A DNA stretch of 64,000 bases, from positions 62,001-126,000 of the forward strand of contig VWYX01001282.1 of the NCBI GenBank assembly GCA_013396525.1. The letters run 5' to 3'. The position numbers were made by a program, and so were the translations under genes. Every line of letters starts with the position of its first letter. The stretch's first letter is position 1. Positions 14,261 through 23,009 of this stretch are shown one piece after another. The notes below the pieces were generated by a model. That model was not told the origin of the DNA. It did not search any database and saw only the letters and a program-made list of their open reading frames with translations. The DNA is from Chaetorhynchus papuensis (Eukaryota; Chordata; Aves; Passeriformes; Rhipiduridae).

Positions 14261-16089
14261 GAGGCAGCGATCGCTGCAGCCGGCTTGGCGAGGCTCCAGC
14301 TTTGGGCTGGAGAAAGAGGGCAGTGGGTGGAAGACGAAAACAAAGATCTGTTTACTTAGCTTGCATGGATAAATCGTCTTTCCAGCCGGGGAGGGGAGGA
14401 GGGAAGAGAAACAGCTTTAAAGGACTTTGATGCAATGTGAAAGGAGGGCTGCTCGGGAAAAGCGAGCCAATGTTAACCCTTAGCTCTCCGGGAACACGTC
14501 GGGGCCACAGCAGGGCTACCCCCTTCTCCTTGTTCCTGCCCACCGGCAGGGCTACTACGAGCTGTAAGGGCTCCGAGGGTAGCTCCCGAGGTAGCAGCCC
14601 TGACCGCCGCAAAGACGTGCGGGGCTGGGCTGGGGGCCGGGGCGGGCTTTTATTTCGCTTATGTACAGCCCGGCGCCTCCAGGACGCCCAGCCGGCCCTG
14701 CAGTTGCAAAGTCACCCAACCTGGCACGGGGGCCGGCGCTGCAGCCAGCGCCAGGACGAGAAGGAGGCCGGGGCAGGGGGAAGCAAGGGACCCCCCGCAG
14801 CCCCGGGGCGCACGGGCGGCCGCGACACCCAGTCTCCCGACCGCGGGGCGAGAGGGGCGCGGCTCGGCCCCCGGTGCCCGCCCGACGCCCCCCGGCAGCC
14901 CGGCCGAGCAAGGGCAGCGGAGCGGCGGCGCTGGTGGCGGGGCCAGCCCCGCAGCACCGTCGGGCGGCCCCCAGCCGCGGGGAGCCACCTCCCCGCGGCG
15001 GCGACGGACGTCAGAGCTTCCCCAGTCCCGGCCGGCCCCCGCCTCCCGCCCTCCTTCCCTCCCTCCCCCGTAACCTACATAACGCCGTGGGAAGGGCGCC
15101 TCGAGCACGGCTGTCGGGGGGAGCAGCCTCCGCTGTGTTCACCCTGCACGGGCAAAGGCGTGCAGCCGACCGTACGTGCCGGGATGCGCCCGGTGAGGGG
15201 TTGCTTCACCTCCCGTGGCACACGAGGAGAGCGAACACCCTCTTTTGCTCCCTCCCTTGCCCCCACCCTGTGTTTCAGTGAGGATGCAGGTGGCGGATGA
15301 ACGATTCACAGCGTGGAAGGGGGTCGGGGAAACAGGTTTTTCCTTTTTGGGAACGAGACGGCTTTTTGCTTAGTCTGTGTGAATTTCGCTATTCTGCATT
15401 AGAGAACTGCTGGTTTGTGGTTTAAAATGACAGGAAATCTAGAACGTCCTATTTCCTGTGCACAATGACAACAGTTAAGAAAAAAAAAAAAGCTGGGTAA
15501 TCGTTGTATTTGTTTCTAATGGTGCCTCCTGCTCCGGCGGGGAGAACAAAGCCGGGCACTGCTCGGCGGGGCGCCGGCCCCTGCCCGGAGGTGGCGATGA
15601 CCGGCCCGGCGGGGGGGACCCCGCAGCTGCGGGGCACGCCCGGGGCGCCGCGCCGTGCCCAAGGTCACAGGGCGAGCGGGGCGGTGGACAGGAGGGGGAC
15701 ACCGAGCCCCGCACTGCGGGAGGCGCCCCGCGCCCCGCTGCGCCCACGGGTGGGAGGTTTCAGCAAAGCCCCTCGGCGGTAAGGGAAATGGTAATACACC
15801 CAACAATAATAAAAATAAAATCAGAAAAGAAGGAGGGAGCTGCAGCGCGCCCCCGCCCCTCGCCTTGTCCCTCTCCGCTCCCACAGCTCTCCCCGGGGGC
15901 GAGACGGGGCGGGGGCGCGGCGGCCCCCGGCGGCAGGAGGAACCCCCGGTGCCGGTGGCAGTGCCGGTGGCGGGGGCGCGGGCAGGGGCCGGGGCTGGGA
16001 TCGCGGCGGCGGCGGCGGGGCGGGGGCGCCCATCGCGCAGGCGCGGCCGGCACTGTCGAAGAATCGAGGCGGCGGCGCGCAGAGGCGGC

Positions 16090-16201
16090 NNNNNNNNNNN
16101 NNNNNNNNNNNNNNNNNNNNNNNNNNNNNNNNNNNNNNNNNNNNNNNNNNNNNNNNNNNNNNNNNNNNNNNNNNNNNNNNNNNNNNNNNNNNNNNNNNNN
16201 N
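16090..16201. other. Assembly gap (112 N) in the IRF2BP2 promoter or 5' UTR
   Basis: An unbroken run of N lies about 310 bases upstream of the start codon. Both edges are GGC/GCG-rich, the kind of sequence that often drops out of assemblies. The poly-A lattice described in the findings is seen only to the right of this gap, so the gap may be the left edge of a separately derived contig. Confidence 0.98.
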
Positions 16202-16511
16202 GCGGGCGGCAGCGGCCGCAGCCCTGCGCCAGCCGCGCGGCGGAGATGCGCGAAAAAAACGCCCTGTGAGCGCCGCCGGCGGAGACGGCGAGGGGAGCGG
16301 CGTTCCCCGCAGCGGCTCTGCCTGCCGGGGCGCCCGTCGCGCCCCGCTCCAGCGCACGGAAGAGGAAGGCGAGGGGGAGGGGGCCCGGCGGACGGTCCCG
16401 CTGCGGCCGCGGCTCCCGAGCCTGCCCGTCGGGACTCCGGTGACGAGGGGCGGAGGAGGCAGCGGCCGGAGCCGGAGCGGGGGGCGCTCGCCGCTGCCCC
16501 GGGGCCGGGAC
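16202..16511 (+). promoter_or_regulatory. IRF2BP2: Probable IRF2BP2 5' UTR and proximal promoter
   Basis: This GC-rich stretch lies between the gap and the start codon. It contains many CpG dinucleotides and no TATA box that I can see, consistent with a CpG-island promoter. The frame of the coding sequence stays open upstream to about 16266, but the first ATG in frame is at 16512. The run of seven A at 16253-16259 is on the 60-base lattice and is probably not genuine sequence. Confidence 0.5.
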
Positions 16512-17547
16512 ATGTCGTCGGCGGCGGTGGCGGCTGCTTCCCGCAGGCAGTCGTGCTACCTGTGCGATCTGCCCCGCATGCCCTGGGCCATGATCTGGGA
16601 CTTCACCGAGCCCGTGTGCCGGGGCTGCGTCAACTACGAGGGCGCCGACCGCGTGGAGTTCGTCATCGACACGGCGCGACAGCTGAAGCGGGCGCACGGC
16701 TGCTTCCCCGAGGGCCGGGCCCCGCCACCGCCCCACGCCAAGCAGCCTCCGCTCTCCGCCAAGGAGCTCCTGGCGCAGCAGCAGCAGCTCGGCCACCCCT
16801 CGGCGGCGGAGGCGGCGGCGCGGCCCCCGCCGCAGCCCCTGGAGCGCTACTCGCTGGCGGCCGAGCGGCCGCCGCCCCGCCTGGGCGCCGAGTACGGCGG
16901 CGGCCGGCAGGTCAACGGGATCCTGGTGCCCAACGGCTTCCCCAAGCCCGAGGAGCCGCCGGAGCTCAACCGGCAGAGCCCGAACCCGCGGCGGACGCAC
17001 GCCGTGCCGCCCACCCTGGTGCCGCTGGTGAACGGCGCCGGGCTCCCCGCCGCCATCGGCGGTCTGGGCAGCCGCGCCGCCGCCGCGGCCGCCGCCTCGC
17101 TGGCCGCCATCTCCGCCGCGCCCGCCCCGATGGCCGTGCCCGTGCCCCAGCAAAAAAAAGCGGCGGCGCAGGCGGCGGGGCAGGCGGCCGGGCAGCCTGG
17201 CGAGCTGGGGCAAAAAAAACCCGGCTCTGTCTCCTCCTCCTCCTCCTCCTCGGCTGGCGGCGGCGGCGCGGCAAAAAAACACGACAGTGGCGCCAAGGAG
17301 AAGCGGGGCTCTGCCGAGAGCTTGCCGGCGGCGGCGGCGGCGGAGCTAGCCGCGGAGGGCAAGGGCCGGCCGGGCGCCGAGCAGGAGTGGCTGGCCAAGC
17401 CCAAGACAGTGCGGGACACGCTGCTGGCCCTGCACCAGCACGGGAGCCACACAAAAAAACCCTTCGACAGCAAATTCAAGAAAGAGCCGGGCATGGCGGG
17501 CGGCAGGCTGCTAAAAAAAGAGACCAACGGCTCCGTGGCCAAGCCAG
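16512..17547 (+). CDS. IRF2BP2: IRF2BP2 coding exon 1 (residues 1-345 and the first base of codon 346)
   Basis: IRF2BP2 is a nuclear transcriptional co-repressor first described as a partner of IRF2. Family members share an N-terminal atypical zinc finger and a C-terminal RING-type domain. The N-terminal finger is visible here: C15-x2-C18, C36-x2-C39 and H62/C64 within the family signature CYLCDLPRMPWAMIWDF. It is followed by a proline/alanine-rich linker with the IRF2BP2-type blocks VNGILVPNGF, EEPPELNRQSPNPRR and PKTVRDTLLALHQHG. The start is the first in-frame ATG, with G at -3, and matches the family N terminus. The exon ends CCA-G before GTGAGG. Oddities: Lys-Lys pairs at residues 215-216, 235-236, 255-256, 315-316 and 335-336 are each encoded by an A7 run spaced by multiples of 60 bases. 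At 335-336 my recollection of mammalian IRF2BP2 has Gly-Phe. These residues are probably sequence errors. The choice of IRF2BP2 over IRF2BPL or IRF2BP1 rests on the linker blocks, the intron and the C terminus. Confidence 0.96.
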
Positions 17548-17913
17548 GTGAGGAGCCGGGGACCGGGGGTGGAAAAAAAGGGAGGGGAGGGGAGGGGACG
17601 ACGGGGCGGGAGCGGGGGCTCTCCAGGGATGCAAAAAAAGGGATGCCGGGCGGGTTTTGGGCGTGCGGGGCGGGGGGGGGGGGGGGGGGGCAGGGGAGGG
17701 GAGGGGACGACGGGGCGGGAGCGGGGGCTCTCCAGGGATGCGGGGCGGGGGATGCCGGGCGGGTTTTGGGCGTGCGGGGCGGCGGCCCGGCGGCTTGGGT
17801 GGCCGGGTGCCCGGGGGGTGGCCGAGGCCACCCGTTTCCGCGGTTGTTCGGCGATGCTTTGTGACTGCGCTGCCTTCTTACCCTCCTCCTTCCCCCCACC
17901 TCTGCCTCTGCAG
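17548..17913 (+). other. IRF2BP2: IRF2BP2 intron (366 bp, GT-AG)
   Basis: The donor is AG|GTGAGG and the acceptor is a pyrimidine tract followed by CTCTGCAG|GGG. Joining the exons restores Gly346 and runs into ARAARKRKPSP, the expected IRF2BP2 sequence. The frame happens to stay open through the intron to 17864, so intron retention would add an unrelated Gly/Arg-rich tail. The intron holds a 91-bp sequence twice with a 109-bp period (17583-17673 and 17692-17782), separated by a 19-G run, and two A7 lattice runs (17573 and 17633). If the duplication is false, the true intron is 257 bp. Confidence 0.93.
17583..17782 (+). repeat. 109-bp-period tandem duplication in the IRF2BP2 intron, probably an assembly misjoin
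   Basis: Copies at 17583-17673 and 17692-17782 are the same over 91 bases except at 17633-17639, where copy 1 reads seven A and copy 2 reads GGGGCGG. They are separated by a G19 run (17672-17690) and a C. The A7 lattice before this point (17633) and after it (18642) is 1009 bases apart. Subtracting 109 gives 900, an exact multiple of 60, so one copy appears to be extra. Confidence 0.85.
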
Positions 17914-18635
17914 GGGCCCGGGCCGCCCGGAAGAGGAAGCCTTCCCCCGAGCCGGAGGGCGAGGCTGGACCCCCGAAGATCAACGGGGAGGTGCAGCCCT
18001 GGCTGCCCACCTCGTCGGAAGGGATGAAGCTGCCGCTGACGGCCACCCCCTTCATGTCGCCCCCGCCGCCCACCGCCTCGCCCCACTCCAACCGGACCAC
18101 GCCGCCCGAGGCGGCACAGAACGGCCAGTCCCCCATGGCCGCCCTCATTCTGGTGGCGGACAATGCCGGGGGCAACCACGCCTCCAAAGACGCCAACCAG
18201 GTCCACTCCACCACGCGGAGGAACAGCAGCAGCCCCCCCTCGCCCTCCGCCATGAACCAAAGAAGGCTGGGCCCCGGCAGGGAGGTGCCGGGCCAGGGGG
18301 CCAACGCGGCTGCGGCGGGCGGGCTGGAGCCCGTCCACCCCGCCAGCCTGCCGGACTCGTCCCTCGCCGCCAGCGTCCCGTTGTGTTGTACACTCTGCCA
18401 CGAGCGCCTGGAAGACACCCACTTCGTGCAGTGCCCCTCCGTCCCCTCCCACAAGTTCTGCTTCCCTTGCTCCCGGCAGAGCATCAAGCAGCAGGGAGCC
18501 AGCGGGGAGGTGTATTGCCCCAGCGGGGAGAAGTGTCCCCTGGTCGGCTCCAACGTCCCCTGGGCCTTCATGCAAGGGGAGATCGCCACCATCCTGGCCG
18601 GAGATGTGAAAGTGAAAAAGGAGAGGGACTCGTGA
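17914..18635 (+). CDS. IRF2BP2: IRF2BP2 coding exon 2 (rest of codon 346 to residue 585, stop TGA)
   Basis: This exon begins with the basic nuclear localisation motif RKRK (351-354) followed by the SP site at Ser356. In mammals the equivalent serine beside the localisation signal has been reported as a phosphorylation site affecting nuclear entry. A Ser/Pro-rich region follows, then the highly conserved block around NGQSPMAALILVADNAGG. The C-terminal RING-type domain starts at about residue 503, with C503, C504, C507, C519 and further Cys/His through CPSGEKCPLVGSN. The protein ends VKVKKERDS, the IRF2BP2 C terminus. The total of 585 residues compares with 587 that I recall for human. The RING-type domain in this family mediates contact with partners such as IRF2 and NFAT1. 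No lattice run falls inside this exon, so its protein sequence looks intact. Confidence 0.97.
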
Positions 18636-20648
18636 CTCGCCAAAAAAAGCCGCCCGACGTCACCTTGAACTCGAACTGCTCGAATTCTGTATATATCTAT
18701 AAAAAAAAATATATAAATATATATATATCTCCAAGACAAGGGAAATGTAGACTTCATAAACAAAAAAATATAATTTTGATTTTTTTGAATACATTGTGTT
18801 TCTATATTTTTTGAAGACAAAAGGTATGTACTTATTATAAAGGCATTCTTCTAATTCTTCTTTTTTTTTTCTCTTTTTTCTTTTTTTCCTTTTGTTATAG
18901 CAACTATTTGTTGTGCTTCCCTGGTGACAGTTACTGTTCAATGTAGGCTGTGACTTGCGCTGCTTTTTTTAGAGAGCACTTGGCAAACCAGAAATGCTTC
19001 TAGCTGTATTTGTATGCACTTGTTTCTTCTGTTTTTTCTTTTCTTTTCTTTTTTTTTTTTTAAAAAAAAAATACACTTTATGACATTGTAAAGATTGCCT
19101 TACTGTCTGTGATTCCTTATTCCTGGCCCCTGTCCTGTAGAGCTGGTCGCATGCAGGCTTGGTCTGAGGCGGTTGGGGACAAGAGTGGCTAGCCAAGGCA
19201 GGCATGCCCTTTGCCATCCCGCTGGCCAGGCGAGCTTAGGGAGCAGGAGGGCCTTCTCCGACAAGCGTGTGGCTCGGGTTGCGATGGAAGATCCTCCAGA
19301 TCCAGTTCCAAATTGCTCACTGTTTCTCAAGGGAAGTTGCCACCAGAGTAGGATGTGGAGAGGTGTCCAAGAGGCGCTGTTGAGTTAGGGATTTCTGGGT
19401 TTGTTTGTTTTTGGTTTGGTGAAAAAAATTTTTTTTTTTTTTAAGGCAAAGTTGACCGCAGTTCTCGTGATCAGTTGCAAGAAAAAAAAACTGCATTTAT
19501 TCACCAGTCACATACCATAACGTGGAATTTTGATAACGAACTTAGTTACATGATTGGCGAAGGTGCCAATGTAGCACTGCCATTTCTGAAGGTCTTCAGT
19601 GTCACTTGTGGGGCTTTTGTGTCTTTGCACAAAGCTGGGGATGCAGGGAAGAGACTTTTTTTTTTAAATTTTACTTTAATTTTCAGATAGTGCATATGGA
19701 TTTTGATTTTGCTTATCAGTCACCTCTAGTTGCTATTGTTACTATCGCTGACCCGGTATTTCCAAGTAGAGGCAGGTACGGTGTGGTACAGTGACAGCAG
19801 TGACTGAGGCTCTGCCAAATTGCCCGCGGGCATATCAGTGACAGCCCAAATGTGGGTGGAGGAAACCTGTAATTTCCTTATTACGTATGCTTGAAACAAA
19901 CCTACTGCTATTCTTTGAAAATGAAAATATAAACTGGTTGAAATGAAAGCAATTAGGGCTGCACATAATGGCCCTGGCCCTGCCTTTTAAGCTACTTTGG
20001 AGAACTCTTTTGTAAAGCCACTTCTTTTGATCACGCTTCTGCATCACCAAGCAGACTTCTCAAATCAATAAATCATTGGTTACTAGAAATAGTTCAAGTC
20101 TTATAGTGATGTTTTTGTGCTGTTTATAGTTCATTGGCAACACTGCAGCTGTACGAGCCCTTCTGTGGAGGTGTTTATAACTCGGTTATATGCGGTTGTT
20201 TCTGAGCAAGAGGGTGGCGAGGTCGTCCCTTCCCAGGGACCAGCTAATAAACACTTTCAATATCGGAAGAGGAGGAGGAAAAATCTGTTCAGCCAACTAT
20301 GAAATTGAAGAATTTTGGGTGCTTTTTAGTCAACTGTTCTTATTGTGATAATGTTCAAACTGCAATTTAATGCAGAGTAGTATTTTTTTTTGAAGACTAC
20401 TTTTTTTTAAGAAAAAGAAATGGTCATTATTAGTATTTGAAGATCAGAACTGCACATGCACAGTAATTTTCTATGAAGTGTTTAATGAGCACACCCACTA
20501 CAAAAAAATCCATATTACAGGTCAATGTAATATTAGATAAGACTTGCATGATAAACAAATTAAAAAAATCAATATTACGCTTTAAAACTTATAGTCAAGA
20601 TTGGTGTCTTATGTAAACACAAAAAAAAAATTTGAAGAAAACGCACAT

Positions 20649-20682
20649 TATATATATATATACCTATATATATACCTATATA
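20649..20682. repeat. (TA)n simple repeat
   Basis: Alternating TA tracts are interrupted by two ACC steps and run into an A-run on the 60-base lattice. They lie within the probable 3' UTR. Confidence 0.8.
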
Positions 20683-21270
20683 AAAAAAAAATGCCAACTG
20701 TAAAGGATTCTTTGGAACCACTATGATCTGTGTAAATGTGTAAAAAAACACTTTATTAAAAAAAATGGAATTTGAGCTGATAGATGGTAACAAGTTCTTC
20801 AAAAAAAATTGGCATAATACCTTACATGGGATGAAGTTCATGTTTTTGATTAAGGTGGTATAAAAAAACTTAAGAAAGAAGCAAAACTGAATTCCAAAGC
20901 CTGCCTAAAAAAGCCCCCCCCAAAAAAATTGTGTCATCAGGTGTCCCAGCTGTGAGCGTGCCGAGGGTGAGACCTGCTCCTAAAAAAACACACCCTTGTT
21001 TTGGGGCCGAGGGACATTGGTGTGACTCGGCGGAGAGGCCTGTAAAGGAAGCACACCTTCCTCCTCCTCCTGCCAGCCGCCCGCTCCTGCAGCTCTGTGA
21101 CAAAAAAAGAGGATGGAAACTCCCCAGCCGGCGATGCCAGGCAGTGGCCCAGAAACAACATAGATGGAAAAGAAATGGCACATGGTTGCTATGCTCACTC
21201 AGCTGACTTTCAGCCCCCAGCCAAGTTTAATCTCCACCATAAAACTTCAGAACTGCAAAAGAAACACAAA

Positions 21271-21307
21271 CAAAAAAAGAAAAAAAAAAAAAAAAAAGAA
21301 AAAAAAT
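21271..21307. repeat. A-rich low-complexity tract
   Basis: This is an almost pure A tract with three G interruptions, inside the probable 3' UTR. It is not in the same phase as the 60-base lattice, so it may be natural. Confidence 0.8.
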
Positions 21308-21543
21308 TGAGGGTGTTCATACATAGCTCATTTTTCTCACATTGAATGTTGCTTTTTCCTTTTGGTTGCTTTGCTCAATTACAATAATGCTCTAGTGGAT
21401 TAAAAAAATATTACTACTTCCTGGGCTACAAGCTTTTTTCTTTTTTTTTTTTCATATTATTAAAAAAATCTTTAGCTGCAACAGTGCTACTGTTAATATT
21501 CCTTTTTAAACTTTTTAAAAGGTGATACTGTAACTTGTGTAGT

Positions 21544-21549
21544 ATTAAA
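21544..21549 (+). terminator. Candidate distal poly(A) signal ATTAAA
   Basis: The hexamer sits in a context of GT/T-rich sequence (21527-21575), with a long T-run about 60 bases downstream. It is the most downstream good hexamer before the composition changes near 21.9 kb. Alternative signals upstream are noted under the 3' UTR. Confidence 0.35.
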
Positions 21550-22721
21550 AGTGTTTTAATGAAGAATGTGTGATTATTATAAAAAAAATTTCCAACCCAC
21601 TTCCATGACTTTTTTTTTTTTCAAAGATACTTTTTCCTGGCAGTTAAACTGCATGGTGCTTTTGTTGATAGCTGCTGAACTAACCTGCTGCCAGTTTGGC
21701 ATTTTATGTTTTTTTTACTTATGACACTAAGTGTAAGGAAACTAGGAACTTTAAATACTTTAAAAAAATTTTTTGTATGTAAAAAAAAAAAAAGAAAACT
21801 TGAAAAAGCTATAGTTGCCCAAAAAAAATATTATTTTTAAATTTTTTTAAATACTATTCTGACATTTATTTGTAAACAGACAGCAGTGGAGGGATGCGTG
21901 GAGCTGGTGGGTGCTGCCTTGTGCCTGGGCCCCAGGGGGTGGGAAAGGTGCCACACAAGGGAGGCTTTGACCGCCTTTGCAGTGGCCTCAGAAAACCTGG
22001 TATGTTTGGGAGCTCTCTTTTTAGACGTGCTGTAAACCAGGCCATGGCAACCGCATGTTTTTATGAACTAGCACTTAGGCAAAGGGTATAAATACATTTG
22101 AGAGTGCTCTCTAGTGGCTTGTTCTGTCAACAGAGCCCCTGGATCCTTTCCTTCTGCACCCGGTCCAAGCCCCGCTCGCCTGTCCGTGCAGCTGGCAGGG
22201 CGGTGGCTCTCGGTGGGCTGGGGTGGGACGCTACTCTGGGGACACCCGGCCACCCGCCCGCCTGCAGTGGGGCACCTGCCCTGCCGGCTGCACCGCTCCG
22301 TGTGTCTGACTTGCCCCAGAGTCGTGTGGGACACCCCGTGTGCTGTGCAGGGTGTTAGGGGGCAGCTGCAGCGCCCACACCAGCACAGCCTCTCTGCAGG
22401 AGGGAGGAGAAAACACTGGACTGTGTGGAAATTAATGGCACCAGAGTTGGCTGAGCTGCTTGGAGCCCTGACTCTACTGCTTCACCACAACAGGGCTGTG
22501 TCTGGTCACTAGGCTTGAAAAGGCTCAGCCGTCAGCATTTCATGTTTCTCCTCCTTGAGCATCTGCATTTAGGTAGCTGCAGCTGCATCTTTTGAAAAAT
22601 AATTGAAAAAAAATCCAAACCCAACCACCACCTTTCCTCAGGTGGACTCTTGTCTCTACAGATGCCATAGTCCAGGCCAGTATAAACTACCTTCAGTATT
22701 TGCTCCCGTAATGAGGCAAAC

Positions 22722-23008
22722 AAAAAAAGAGAAAGAAAGAGAGAAAGAAGGAAGGAAAGGAAGGAAGGAAGGAAGGAAGGAAGGAAGGAAGGAAGGAAGG
22801 AAGGAAGGAAGGAAAAGAAAAAAGAGAGAGAAGGAAAAAGAAAAGAAGGAAGGGAAAGAAAGAAAGAAAAGAAAAGAAAGAAAAAGAGAAGGAAAGGAAG
22901 GAAGGGAGAAAGAAGAAAGAAAAAAAGAAAGGAAAAGAAAGAAAGGAAAGAAAGAAAAATAAAAAGAAAGAAGGAAAGAAAGGAAGGAAGGAAGGGAGGA
23001 AAGAAAGA
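22722..23008 (+). repeat. Purine-only (GGAA/GAAA)n microsatellite, 287 bp
   Basis: The + strand is made only of A and G over 287 bases except for one T at 22960. It opens with an A7 run on the 60-base lattice, then a GGAA array (about 22747-22815), then mixed GAAA/GGAA. Such mirror-type purine tracts can form triplex DNA and are hard to sequence and assemble. GGAA arrays are also recognised by ETS factors. Open frames through it on either strand are low-complexity artefacts. Confidence 0.95.
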
Positions 23009-23009
23009 C

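Larger units (their letters stand above)
14480..18640. promoter_or_regulatory. CpG island spanning the IRF2BP2 promoter and coding region
   Basis: Dense GC and CpG run from about 14.48 kb through the stop codon, with an AT-richer dip at 15.30-15.50 kb that includes an A13 run at 15480-15492. The island covers upstream sequence, the 5' UTR, both exons and the intron. Housekeeping-type or broadly expressed genes usually have such islands at the promoter. Long open frames on both strands in this block (for example antisense at 15516-17282 and 16847-18820) result from GC-rich composition that rarely yields stop codons, not from genes. The start site cannot be fixed because an assembly gap lies inside the island. 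Confidence 0.85.
18636..21600 (+). other. IRF2BP2: Probable IRF2BP2 3' UTR
   Basis: The composition drops sharply from GC-rich to AT-rich straight after the stop codon. The stretch has T- and A-runs, TA repeats (about 18690-18733 and 20649-20682) and no open frame, as expected for a long 3' UTR. Possible poly(A) signals on the + strand are AATAAA at 20067 and 20246, and ATTAAA at 20755 and 21544. The last is followed by a T-rich stretch near 21609. The end is set at about 21.6 kb on that basis and could extend to about 21.88 kb. At least 20 A-runs on the 60-base lattice lie here, so local sequence, including any microRNA sites, should be distrusted at those points. Confidence 0.55.

Noticed and set aside
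14437..15300. A 287-codon + strand open frame in the CpG island
   Set aside because: It has low-complexity Arg/Gly/Pro composition and no domain. Overlapping frames on both strands are equally open.
15516..17282. A 588-codon antisense open frame across the N gap
   Set aside because: It crosses 112 unknown bases, is dominated by Arg/Ala/Pro/Gly, and overlaps the true gene. It reflects composition only.
17548..17864. Exon 1 continuing in frame as a longer single-exon protein
   Set aside because: A good donor and acceptor restore the family sequence, and the in-frame extension is Gly/Arg-rich and partly made of the false duplication.
16512..18635. Identity as IRF2BPL or IRF2BP1
   Set aside because: Those paralogues share the N-terminal finger and RING, but as I recall they lack this coding intron, and the linker blocks and the C terminus VKVKKERDS fit IRF2BP2.
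16847..18820. A 657-codon antisense open frame over IRF2BP2
   Set aside because: GC-rich coding sequence rarely gives stop codons on the opposite strand. The frame has no domain and runs through the 3' UTR, the intron and the corrupted bases.
16253..22728. The 60-base A7 lattice as a biological signal (phased A-tracts, a nucleosome code, or a repeat-spacer array)
   Set aside because: The spacing is an exact multiple of 60, not of the helical repeat. It ignores gene structure, replaces conserved coding residues without shifting frame, and at one point a sister copy shows other bases there. Text-level corruption explains all of this.
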